Origin: CAZSAT01 sp964604675 | Lineage (GTDB): Bacteria; Myxococcota_A; UBA796; CAJQPC01 | Reading direction: 5' to 3' | NCBI GenBank assembly: GCA_964604675.1 | Contig: CAZSAT010000006.1 | Coordinates: 1-64,000 of the forward strand | Length of the DNA stretch: 64,000 nt | Shown here: positions 16,712 through 24,438 of the stretch, piece after piece | How the letters are laid out: the number at the start of each line of letters is the position of its first letter | Numbering within the stretch: position 1 is the first letter of the stretch | Program-made: the position numbers and the translations under genes | The notes under the pieces: generated by a model | Told to the model about the DNA's origin: nothing | The model's input: the letters and a program-made list of their open reading frames with translations, nothing else | Database searches by the model: none

Positions 16712-17943
16712 CGGTCCACCTCGCCCATGATGGGGTCGAGGGAGCCGAGGGTGACCACGATGTCGGAGACGTTGTTGCCCGGGCAGATGTACGGGAGCAG
16801 GCTCACGGCGTGCAGGCTCGGCGGGCGCAGCTTGCACCGGTAGGGGTGGGGCATGAGCTTGCGTTCGCTGTTGGCCATCACCCAGGTGCCCAGCTCGCCG
16901 CGGGGGGTCTCGATGGCCGCGTACGCCATCGAGGCCTTGGCCTTGGGCTTCACGGCACCGGGCAGCTTGACCTGCTTCAGCGAGCAGATGGGGCCCTCGG
17001 GGATGCCGTCGATGAGCTGGCGCACGATGGCGATGGACGTGCGGAGCTCGTTCAGCCGCACCAGGTAGCGGGCGTAGCAGTCGCCGTCGGTGTGCGTGTG
17101 CACCTTCCAGTCGACCGTGCCGTACGCCCCGTAGTCGTCGCCGTCACGACGGAGGTCGAAGTCCACCCCGCTGGCACGACCGATGGGTCCGCCGAGGCCG
17201 TGCTCCAGGCAGAGCTGGCGGTCGATGACGCCCACCCCCACGGTGCGCGCCTTGAAGACCGTGTTGTCGGTCAGGTAGCTCTCGTACTCCTCGGTGCGTG
17301 CTTCGAGGAGGTCGCAGACCGCCTTGACCATCGCGCCCCAGCCGGCCGGCACGTCGTGCCGTTGACCACCCACCGTGAAGTGGTTGTAGTGGAAGCGGCA
17401 GCCGGTGAGCTCTGCGAAGACGTCGAGGATGGCCTCGCGCTCGCGGAAGGTGTGCATGAACACGGTGGCGCCGCCGCCGATGGCGCCGCCCATGTCGAGC
17501 GTGAAGGTGCCGATCCAGAGGAGGTGGCTCGCGCAGCGCTGCAGCTCCCCCAGGATGGTGCGCATCACCTTGGCTCGCGGCGTAGGCTCGACGCCGATGA
17601 GCTTCTCGAACCCGGCGACCAGGCCCCACTCGCTGGTCATCGGCGCGACGTAGTCGTTCTTGTCGACGATGGGGATGACGTTGGCGTAGGTGAGCTTCTC
17701 GCAGAGCTTCTCGACGCCCCGGTGCAGGTACCCGAGGTACGGCACCGCCTTGATGCAGACCTCGCCGTCCAGGTAGAGCTTGACGCGGAAGACCCCGTGG
17801 GTCGACGGATGCTGCGGCCCGAGGTTCAGGACCATCAGGTCGCCCTCGGCGTCGTACGCGTCGATGTCCATGTACGGATCGACGTCGATCTGCACCGGCA
17901 CGTCGCCCAGCGCAGGCATCCCGGACCAACGGGCTAGCGCCAC
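16708..17943 (-). CDS. nuoD: NADH-quinone oxidoreductase subunit D
   Basis: The product is the 49-kDa-type quinone-binding subunit (411 residues from the GTG at 17943, or 403 from the ATG at 17919). NLGPQHPSTHGVFRVKLYLD and YLHRGVEKLCEKLTYANVIP are the signature segments, with the quinone His in the first. I prefer the GTG because GAGG lies eight bases before it and it overlaps nuoC by ten bases, as the other couplings do. C and D are separate genes here, not fused. Confidence 0.93.
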   Translation of the reverse strand: MALARWSGMPALGDVPVQIDVDPYMDIDAYDAEGDLMVLNLGPQHPSTHGVFRVKLYLDGEVCIKAVPYLGYLHRGVEKLCEKLTYANVIPIVDKNDYVAPMTSEWGLVAGFEKLIGVEPTPRAKVMRTILGELQRCASHLLWIGTFTLDMGGAIGGGATVFMHTFREREAILDVFAELTGCRFHYNHFTVGGQRHDVPAGWGAMVKAVCDLLEARTEEYESYLTDNTVFKARTVGVGVIDRQLCLEHGLGGPIGRASGVDFDLRRDGDDYGAYGTVDWKVHTHTDGDCYARYLVRLNELRTSIAIVRQLIDGIPEGPICSLKQVKLPGAVKPKAKASMAYAAIETPRGELGTWVMANSERKLMPHPYRCKLRPPSLHAVSLLPYICPGNNVSDIVVTLGSLDPIMGEVDR

Positions 17944-18398
17944 GGGAAGTGCCTCGTCTCGATGGCGTAGTCCTTCCGGAGCGGGTGGCCCTCCCAGTCC
18001 TCCGGCATCATGATCCGCCGGAGATCGGGGTGGCCTTCGAAGCGCACGCCGACGAGGTCGTACTGCTCGCGCTCGTGCCAGTCGGCGCCGCTCCAGAAGG
18101 CGACCATCGAGGGGCAGTCCTGCTCGACCTCGAAGCGGAAGGCGAAGTGACCCTTCGGCATCCGACGCACCCGGTAGGCGACCAGGAAGCGCTCCGGCAC
18201 GCCCGGCTCGTCGTCGGTGGCTTCGACCGCGGGGAGGTGCGTGGCGACGCAGGTGACGAAGTAGTCGTAGCCGAGGGCCTTCAGGCCGGCGGCCAGCTCG
18301 CGCCCCCGCTCGGCGGGCACCAGGGGGCCGTGCTCGGGATCGACCTCGCCGAGCCCGAGGCTCTCGCAGAGGGCGATGGCGTCGTGGCAGGCCTTCAC
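17934..18398 (-). CDS. nuoC: NADH-quinone oxidoreductase subunit C
   Basis: The product is the 30-kDa-type subunit (154 residues). HEREQYDLVGVRFEGHPDLR and MPEDWEGHPLRKDY match the family signature near the C-terminus. The GTG start overlaps the nuoB stop as GTGA. The N-terminal part is shorter and less conserved than usual. Confidence 0.92.
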   Translation of the reverse strand: MKACHDAIALCESLGLGEVDPEHGPLVPAERGRELAAGLKALGYDYFVTCVATHLPAVEATDDEPGVPERFLVAYRVRRMPKGHFAFRFEVEQDCPSMVAFWSGADWHEREQYDLVGVRFEGHPDLRRIMMPEDWEGHPLRKDYAIETRHFPWR

Positions 18399-19099
18399 TC
18401 GGCCTCCGAAGAGGTCGTGTCCCGCGCCTCGGGGCGGAGCGAGGCGCCGCCGGGGTCCATGTTCTGCACGCGGAACATCTGCGCGTCGTCCACGCCTTGT
18501 GCGTCACGCTCGTCGGTGCCCCACCTCGGGATCCCGGGATGCTGCATGCCGAAGGTCTCGGGACGCTTCTCGGGCTCGACCCAGGTGCCGTTTCGCTGGG
18601 CCTCGATCTTGTCCTGGAGGCGGCGGAGGCCGTTGAGCAGGGCATCGGGGTTGGGCGGGCAACCCGGTACGTACACGTCGACCGGCAGGAAGGTGTCGAT
18701 GCCGGGCACCACGCTGTAGATGTCGCGGTAGAAGTCGCCGGAGATCGCGCAGCTGCCCATGGCGATGCACCACTTGGGCTCGGGCATCTGGTCCCAGAGC
18801 TTCTTCACGCGGGGGGCCATCTTCACGGTGATGGTGCCCGCCACGACCATGACGTCGCACTGCCGGGGGGTGCCGCGCGCGATGGAGCCGATCCGATCCA
18901 TGTCGAAGCGGCTGCAGGCCGCGGCCATGAACTCGATGCCGCAGCAGGAGGTGGCCATGGGGAAGACCCAGAGGGCGTTCTTCTGGCCCCAGCTGAGCAG
19001 CTGGTCGAGGGTGGTGAGGCCGACCGACACCCCCGGCATGCGCTCCAGGGTGCTGTAGAGCGGGTGGTCGAAGTTGCGGCCGGACTCGTCTACTGCCAT
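18395..19099 (-). CDS. nuoB: NADH-quinone oxidoreductase subunit B (N2 cluster)
   Basis: The product is the subunit carrying cluster N2 next to the quinone (234 residues). The ligands are visible: adjacent Cys in MATSCCGIEF, Cys in AMGSCAISGDF and Cys in VPGCPPNPDALL. The C-terminal 60 residues (from about NGTWVEPEKRPETFG) extend beyond the usual core and are hydrophilic. The ATG at 19099 overlaps nuoA by ten bases. Confidence 0.95.
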   Translation of the reverse strand: MAVDESGRNFDHPLYSTLERMPGVSVGLTTLDQLLSWGQKNALWVFPMATSCCGIEFMAAACSRFDMDRIGSIARGTPRQCDVMVVAGTITVKMAPRVKKLWDQMPEPKWCIAMGSCAISGDFYRDIYSVVPGIDTFLPVDVYVPGCPPNPDALLNGLRRLQDKIEAQRNGTWVEPEKRPETFGMQHPGIPRWGTDERDAQGVDDAQMFRVQNMDPGGASLRPEARDTTSSEAE

Positions 19100-19446
19100 C
19101 GGAGCGCCCCCTTCCGCAGGGCGTAGACCCAGCCGAGCGTGAGGATGCCGAGGAAGATGGCCATGTCGGCGATCGCCAGCCCCCCGAGGTCCCGGATCTC
19201 GAGCGCCCAGGGCAACAGGAAGGCGGCCTCCACGTCGAAGAGCACGAAGACCAGCGCCACCACGTAGTAGCGGGGGTGGAAGCGCACCCAGGCCGGACCC
19301 TCGGGCTCTTCGCCGCACTCGTAGGTGTCGCCACGGGTGGGCGGCACCTTCTTGGGCTTCACGCGCAGCAGCCTCGCGCCCAGCAGGGTGCCGAGCGGGA
19401 TGGCGGCAGCGATCAGCAGGAACAGCGCGGCGTTCAGCCAGGGCAT
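19090..19446 (-). CDS. nuoA: NADH-quinone oxidoreductase subunit A, first gene of the operon
   Basis: The product is membrane subunit A (118 residues, three helices), with YECGEEPEGPAWVRFHPRYY and VLFDVEAAFLLPWA as in all NuoA. It opens the minus-strand operon nuoA-B-C-D-H-I-J-K-L-M-N. The ATG at 19446 is preceded by AAGG. A TTAGG-containing AT patch about 30 bases upstream may be the -10 region. No nuoE, nuoF or nuoG is in the window. Confidence 0.95.
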   Translation of the reverse strand: MPWLNAALFLLIAAAIPLGTLLGARLLRVKPKKVPPTRGDTYECGEEPEGPAWVRFHPRYYVVALVFVLFDVEAAFLLPWALEIRDLGGLAIADMAIFLGILTLGWVYALRKGALRWQ

Positions 19447-19516
19447 GGGAAGGCCTTGTTGGCGGTCGGCTTCCTAAGCTGTCTCTCGCGGCTCTGCCAG
19501 CGAGGGCGTGGGGCCG

Positions 19517-19905
19517 TCAGGTGGTGTCCTGCTGCGCCCGTCGCCACGCGCTGGGGCTCTGGCCGATGGTGCGCTCGAACGCCCGCGCGAAGGAGTCTTC
19601 GGAGCTGTAGCCGACCTGCACGGCCAGCTCGTAGGTGCTCAGGTCGTGCCGCTGCATGAGGTCCATGGCGACCCGCATCCTCCACCGGGTGAGGTGCCTC
19701 GACGGGCCCTCACCCACGAGCTCGGTGAAGCGGGCGTAGAAGGCGCTGCGGGACACGTCCACCCGGCGTGAGTTCAGCCCCGCGGCGAGCAACGGACGCT
19801 TGGCCTTGTCGCTCGCGGCGGCGGTGTGGTCCGCGATGCTGCTGGGCTCGGCGGGGAGCGCTGCGGCGGCGGAGACGAGGGCGAGGGCGAGGTCGGAAGC
19901 AACAT
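19517..19905 (-). pseudogene. Truncated AraC-type DNA-binding domain, probably a remnant
   Basis: The last 85 or so residues match an AraC C-terminal domain: VSRSAFYARFTELVGEGP, LTRWRMRVAMDLM, VGYSSEDSFARAFERTIGQS. The N-terminal ligand domain is missing and the first HTH helix is not recognisable. The only good start, ATG at 19905 with AAGGAG before it, is in another frame that closes at 19774, so a frameshift separates the start from the AraC part. Alternatively the domain starts at an internal TTG or GTG. It lies divergent from the SDR gene, a usual place for a regulator. Confidence 0.5.
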
Positions 19906-19911
19906 GGTGGA

Positions 19912-19924
19912 CTCCTTGGGTGTG
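19912..19924 (-). repeat. Left copy of inverted 13-mer at the divergent translation starts
   Basis: CACACCCAAGGAG on the minus strand, directly before the ATG at 19905, is identical to the plus-strand 13-mer at 20096-20108 before the SDR start. Both include the ribosome binding site and are followed by a CCACCATG ending. It may be an operator half-site pair or a duplicated start region. Confidence 0.6.
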
Positions 19925-20095
19925 ACTCCGTGCCACGCTTGCAAGGTAGGGACCCGCGAGGGTTCGGCCTCCAGCTGCCCGTCCGCCAGATCCGACCCTT
20001 CGTCCACACGTGCCTCCTGGCGCCCATCTGTGGACCTCGTGCCAAGGGATTGGCGCGCTTCGCGCCCCGCGCCGTGTGGGCGAGCACCTTGGATG

Positions 20096-20108
20096 CACAC
20101 CCAAGGAG
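20096..20108 (+). repeat. Right copy of inverted 13-mer at the divergent translation starts
   Basis: CACACCCAAGGAG is the same 13 bases as the minus-strand copy at 19912-19924, here seven bases before the ATG of the SDR gene at 20116. The 171 bases between the copies hold no recognisable gene. Confidence 0.6.
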
Positions 20109-20115
20109 AGCCACC

Positions 20116-20811
20116 ATGAACGCCACCCACCCCGTCGCCCTCGTGACTGGAGCCAGCCGCGGCCTCGGACGCGCGCTCGCCACCCACCTCGCCGAGCGAG
20201 GCACCCACGTCGTGCTGGTCGCCCGCCAGCAGGTCCCCCTGGACGCCGCCGTCGCCGCGATCCGCGCGGCGGGCGGCCAGGCCTGGGGCATCGCGGTGGA
20301 TCTCGGCGATCCGGAGGCCGCGGCGCGCATCACCGGCCAGGCTTCCGCACTCGCGGGCCCCGTCTCGCTGGTGATCCACAACGCCAGCACCCTCGGACCG
20401 ACGCCGCTGCGACCGCTGGCCGACACCACCCCCGATGAGCTGGAGCGGGTGCTCCAGGTCAACCTGCTCGGACCGTTCCGCCTGACGCGGCTGCTGGTGG
20501 GGCAGATGGCGCTCCACGGAGGCGGCACGGTGGTCTCGATCAGCTCCGATGCGGCGGTCGAGGCCTACCCCACATGGGGTGCCTACAGCGTGAGCAAGGC
20601 CGCGCTCGACCACCTCGTGCGGGTGTGGGCGGAGGAGCTCCCGTCGGTGCGCTTCCTGGCGGTCGATCCGACCGAGATGGACACGGCGTTGCACGCGGCC
20701 GCCCTGCCGGACGCGGACCCCAGCACGCTGGCGCGGCCCGACGACGTCGCTCGCCGCTTGCTCGACCACCTCGACGGCCCGCTGACCAGCGGCAGCCGCC
20801 TCGTCGCCTGA
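20116..20811 (+). CDS. Short-chain dehydrogenase/reductase
   Basis: The product has 231 residues and is a classical SDR. VTGASRGLGRALA (about 10-22) is the dinucleotide-binding Gly motif, VIHNAST the NAG-type strand, and VVSISSDAA with YSVSKAALDHL provides the catalytic Ser, Tyr and Lys. An Arg (VLVARQQ) after the second strand suggests NADP(H). The substrate is unknown. AAGGAG precedes the ATG. The QueA-like gene follows after ten bases, so they are likely co-transcribed, although no functional link is obvious. Confidence 0.9.
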   Translation: MNATHPVALVTGASRGLGRALATHLAERGTHVVLVARQQVPLDAAVAAIRAAGGQAWGIAVDLGDPEAAARITGQASALAGPVSLVIHNASTLGPTPLRPLADTTPDELERVLQVNLLGPFRLTRLLVGQMALHGGGTVVSISSDAAVEAYPTWGAYSVSKAALDHLVRVWAEELPSVRFLAVDPTEMDTALHAAALPDADPSTLARPDDVARRLLDHLDGPLTSGSRLVA

Positions 20812-20821
20812 AGGGGCCGCC

Positions 20822-21790
20822 ATGTCTGCCATGACCTTTGCACGCCCCGCGCGCGAGAACCGTCTCCTCGTCATCGACCGTCCTACCGGGAGCTGGCGCG
20901 ATGCGGCGGTCTCGGATCTCGCTGCGCTCCTCGGACCGGGCGATGTCCTCATCGTCAACGACGCGGCCACCTTGCCGGCCTCCTTCCATGGTGAGCTGGC
21001 CGGGGAGGCGATCGAGCTGCGGCTCGCGGAGGCGCCGGACGCCGACGGGTCGGCCTGGACCGTGCTGTTCGGACGGGGTTCCTGGCGCGACGACACCGAC
21101 CTGAGGGTGGCGCCTCCGGTCCCCGAGACCGGCGACGAGGTGCGGATCGGCGACGCCACGGCCGAGGTGGTCGAGCGCTCCGAGCTGTCGCCGCGGCTGG
21201 TCCGGCTGGCCTTGCCCACGGGCTTGATCTGGGAACGAGGCGTGCCGGTCCAGTACAGCTACATGGAGCAGCCGCTCCGCCTTGCTGAGGTGCAGACCCC
21301 CTACGCCGGGAGGCCCTGGGCCGTGGAGATGCCCTCGGCCGGTCGTCCCTTGGGCCAGGCACTGCGCGACCGTCTGGTGGAGCGGGGGGTGCGCATCCTT
21401 CCGCTCACCCACGGGGCGGGCCTCTCGGCCACCGGCGACCGAGCGCTCGATGCGGCCTTGCCGCTGCCCGAGCGCTACCAGGTGCCCTTGGCGACCTGGG
21501 CGGGCGTGCTGGCGGCGGATCGCGTGGTCGCGGCGGGAACCAGCGTGGTCCGGGCCCTTGAATCCGCGGCCCGTGGGCCGCTCCGCGGCACGACCACGCT
21601 CACCCTCGGCCCCGACACGGAGCTCGCCGTCGTGCACGGCTTGCTCTCGGGCATGCACGAACCCCGCGAGCCCCACTTCCGCATGATGCGCGCCTTCGCG
21701 CCCGAGCCGCTCCTGCTGGCCGGGCACCGGCACGCGGTCGCCCAGGGCTACCGGAACCACGAGTTCGGCGACTCCACCCTGATCCTGTGA
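20822..21790 (+). CDS. QueA-like protein (S-adenosylmethionine:tRNA ribosyltransferase-isomerase family)
   Basis: The product has 322 residues. Segments fall in QueA order: DVLIVNDAATLPASF, GVPVQYSYMEQPLRLAEVQT with TPYAGRPWAVEMPSAGRPLG, ILPLTHGAG, AAGTSVVRALESAARG, LLSGMHEPREPHFRMM and YRNHEFGDSTLIL. Several sites deviate from canonical QueA (for example HVGLGTF is replaced by LTHGAGLSA and LPEST by EPREP). It may be a divergent paralogue rather than the queuosine enzyme itself. AAGGGG precedes the ATG. It ends two bases from the convergent FG-GAP gene. Confidence 0.7.
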   Translation: MSAMTFARPARENRLLVIDRPTGSWRDAAVSDLAALLGPGDVLIVNDAATLPASFHGELAGEAIELRLAEAPDADGSAWTVLFGRGSWRDDTDLRVAPPVPETGDEVRIGDATAEVVERSELSPRLVRLALPTGLIWERGVPVQYSYMEQPLRLAEVQTPYAGRPWAVEMPSAGRPLGQALRDRLVERGVRILPLTHGAGLSATGDRALDAALPLPERYQVPLATWAGVLAADRVVAAGTSVVRALESAARGPLRGTTTLTLGPDTELAVVHGLLSGMHEPREPHFRMMRAFAPEPLLLAGHRHAVAQGYRNHEFGDSTLIL

Positions 21791-21792
21791 GC

Positions 21793-23052
21793 TCAGGGGC
21801 TCCAGAGGTAGAGGGCTCCGGCGTCCGGGCCGACGCCGATGGCGGTGAAGGCGAGGTCCGACAGGCCGTCGCCGTTCAGGTCGCCCGGAGCTGCGAGTCC
21901 GTCCCCGAAGCGGTCGCCCGCGGAGGCGCCCTGCAGCCGGGCGCTCGCCGCGCGCCCCAGCCGGGTGGAGCCGCTGACCGGGCCATGCACGAGCCAGGCG
22001 TGACCGGGGCCGGTGGCGGGTGCTCCCAGGAGCACGTCACCGAAGCCGTCGACGTCGAGGTCGCCAGCCGAGGCGACCTTCACGCCGGCGTTGGCGCCGG
22101 GCACGGTGCCGAAGAGCACGGCGTCGGCACCGGCCGCCAGGTCGATCGTGCCGGTGATGGGTCCCGACACGATGTAGGCGCCACCGGCACGGGTGCCGCC
22201 GACGCCCAGCGCCGGGGCGCCGAGGATCACATCGTCGAGCCCGTCGCCGTCGAGATCGCCGGCGCCTGCGAGCCAGGTGCCGGCGCCGTCGGAGGCGCCG
22301 ACGAGCTCGGCCGTGGCACGATCCGCAAGATCCCCGGCCGCGGCCAGGCCCGTCAGGAGCCACGTGGTGTCGTGGTCGGGCGCACCGATCAACAGCTCGT
22401 CCAGCCCGTCGCCGTCGGTGTCGCCGGCTCGTGCCAGCGCGCTTCCCGCCGCGCCGGAGCCGTCGAGTCGGGCACTGTCGGCGAGCGCCCCCGAGAGCGG
22501 GCCGCTGACCAGGTACACCGCGCCATCCCCGTAGCCGGGCGCTCCGACCGCGAGCTCTGCCGTGGCGTCGCCGTCGAGGTCCACGAGCGCGACGGCCCAG
22601 CCGGCCTGGTCCCCGGCGGCCTCTCCGGTCAGCGCGCCGCCGACATCCGGGAGCGCCCCTCCCGTGACGGGTCCGTGCACCAGCCACGCCGCTCCGGCCA
22701 GGAGATCCTGATCGGAGGCACCGATCACCAGGTCCGAGAAGCCGTCGCCATCGGCGTCCCAGCCGTCGACCGCTGCGCCCGCCGCGTCGCCGGCCGCTGC
22801 GCCCGTCAACGCCACGAGGCCGATGGGCCCGCCGACCCGTCCCTCGACCAGGAAGGCGGCGCCCGCGTCCACGCCGCCCCGGTCGGAGAACGCCGCGCCG
22901 ACGAGCAGGCCGGGCAGGCCGTCTCCGTCGGTGTCACCGACCGCCGCCACGTCGTGGCCCGTGCGGTCCACCGGGCCTTCACCGTGCAGCGCGCTCAGCT
23001 CGCCCGCTCGGACGAGCAGGGGTGCGGCCGTGGCCATGGCGAAGAACCACAT
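21793..23052 (-). CDS. Exported FG-GAP beta-propeller protein (integrin-alpha-like)
   Basis: The product has 419 residues. After MWFFAMATAAP, a short uncharged hydrophobic start without lipobox Cys, about seven FG-GAP repeats cover the whole protein. Each reads like AGDTDGDGLDELLIGAPD with a Ca-binding DxDGDG loop, followed by a GAAWLVHGPVTG-type strand. Such proteins form a seven-bladed propeller on the cell surface or in the periplasm. It starts 45 bases from the divergent beta-helix gene. Binding partner unknown. Confidence 0.85.
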   Translation of the reverse strand: MWFFAMATAAPLLVRAGELSALHGEGPVDRTGHDVAAVGDTDGDGLPGLLVGAAFSDRGGVDAGAAFLVEGRVGGPIGLVALTGAAAGDAAGAAVDGWDADGDGFSDLVIGASDQDLLAGAAWLVHGPVTGGALPDVGGALTGEAAGDQAGWAVALVDLDGDATAELAVGAPGYGDGAVYLVSGPLSGALADSARLDGSGAAGSALARAGDTDGDGLDELLIGAPDHDTTWLLTGLAAAGDLADRATAELVGASDGAGTWLAGAGDLDGDGLDDVILGAPALGVGGTRAGGAYIVSGPITGTIDLAAGADAVLFGTVPGANAGVKVASAGDLDVDGFGDVLLGAPATGPGHAWLVHGPVSGSTRLGRAASARLQGASAGDRFGDGLAAPGDLNGDGLSDLAFTAIGVGPDAGALYLWSP

Positions 23053-23097
23053 CGATCGAGCATGCCACGTGTAGTCTGCAGCCCACGAGGTGTCGGA

Positions 23098-24438
23098 ATG
23101 TGGATGCTCTTGATCGGCTGCGCGGACAAGCCGGCGCTCGACTCGGCCGAAGACGCCGAGGAGACCGGCGCGCCGGTGGTCGACACCGCGCTCGACTCCG
23201 CCAGCGACTCTGCCCCGATCGACAGCGGCCCGCTCGACACCGCCCCCCCGGTCGACACCTCCCCACCGGATCCCGTCGACGACGACGGTGACGGCTACCT
23301 GGACGACGTCGACTGCGACGATGGCGACGCCATGGTGTTTCCGGGCGCTGCCGAGATCTGCGACGGGCGCCAGACCGACTGCGACCTGGCCTGGGCTTCG
23401 GACGCTGGCATCGCCACGTGGACGGGCGACGACGGTGCCGTCGAGGACTGGTCCAAGACCCTCGCAGCCGGGACCTGGAAGGCACCCGTGGTGCACATCC
23501 TGGAGGATCCCGGCACGCTGTCGCTCTGCGGCGGACCCTGGTACGCCGGCTTCGGCATCGACGCCGACATCACCCTGCAGGGCTACGAGGACGCCAGCCT
23601 CGATGGCGCCCAGGTGCACACGATCATCACGCTCTACCAGAGCGGGCTGGCGCTGCGCATCCAGGATCTGACCCTGCAGAACGGCGGCGCCGACGCGCCG
23701 ATGACGCCCTGGCGCGGCGACTACATCGTCGGTGGTGCCCTGGCCTGCATGGGCAACTCCACCGTCGATCTCGACAACGTCCAGGCGCTCGACAACTACT
23801 CACCCGAGGTGGCCGGCGCGATGGGCATCGGCGATGGCTGCCACCTCACCGTCGTGGACAGCCTCTTCCGTGGCAACGTCGGCACCTACGGGGCCACCCT
23901 CACGGTCTACGACGCCTACCTGAACATCACGGGCTCGATCTTCGAGGAGAACGTCTCGATGTCGGACGCTGGCGCGGTGATGATGTACTACAACACCGCC
24001 GTGATCACCGACACCATCATCCGTCGGAACACCTCCCACCAGGAGGGCGGGGGGATGAACTTCGCGGATGGTGACCTGACCTTCGAGGACGTGCTCTTCG
24101 AGGACAACACCGCGGGTGACCTCGGAGGCGCGCTCTTCTACCACCGCGACGCCGACGTGAGCTACACCAACGTCACCTTCTCGGGCAACTTCGCGAAGGA
24201 CGCTGGGGCCGTAGCGGTCGGGACGGACTCCTACGCCACCTTCGACAGCGTGCGCTTCGAGGGCAACCAGGCCATCCACCAGGGCGGCGCCGTGTTGTTC
24301 ATCGGCGCCTCGATGTCCGGGACGAACGTCGACTTCGTCGACAACAGCCCCGAGGACGTCTACCACGGACACGGCGACGAGGCGCACACCTACGGCAAGG
24401 GCGCCAGCTTCGCGTGCGATCGCGATGGTTGCGACTAG
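23098..24438 (+). CDS. Beta-helix surface lipoprotein with metal-binding motif
   Basis: The product has 446 residues. MWMLLIGC is an eight-residue lipobox start, followed by an Asp/Ser/Thr/Pro tether to about residue 60, one DDDGDGYLDDVDCDDGDAMV...PGAAEICDG metal-binding module, then a right-handed parallel beta-helix. The helix shows repeats such as FEENVSMSDAGAVMM, RRNTSHQEGGGMNF, FEDNTAGDLGGALF, FSGNFAKDAGAVAV and FEGNQAIHQGGAVLF. This looks like an adhesin or polysaccharide-binding surface protein. A TAGTCT box (23072-23077) and GAGG lie upstream. It overlaps the following sulfatase gene by 14 bases. Confidence 0.8.
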   Translation: MWMLLIGCADKPALDSAEDAEETGAPVVDTALDSASDSAPIDSGPLDTAPPVDTSPPDPVDDDGDGYLDDVDCDDGDAMVFPGAAEICDGRQTDCDLAWASDAGIATWTGDDGAVEDWSKTLAAGTWKAPVVHILEDPGTLSLCGGPWYAGFGIDADITLQGYEDASLDGAQVHTIITLYQSGLALRIQDLTLQNGGADAPMTPWRGDYIVGGALACMGNSTVDLDNVQALDNYSPEVAGAMGIGDGCHLTVVDSLFRGNVGTYGATLTVYDAYLNITGSIFEENVSMSDAGAVMMYYNTAVITDTIIRRNTSHQEGGGMNFADGDLTFEDVLFEDNTAGDLGGALFYHRDADVSYTNVTFSGNFAKDAGAVAVGTDSYATFDSVRFEGNQAIHQGGAVLFIGASMSGTNVDFVDNSPEDVYHGHGDEAHTYGKGASFACDRDGCD

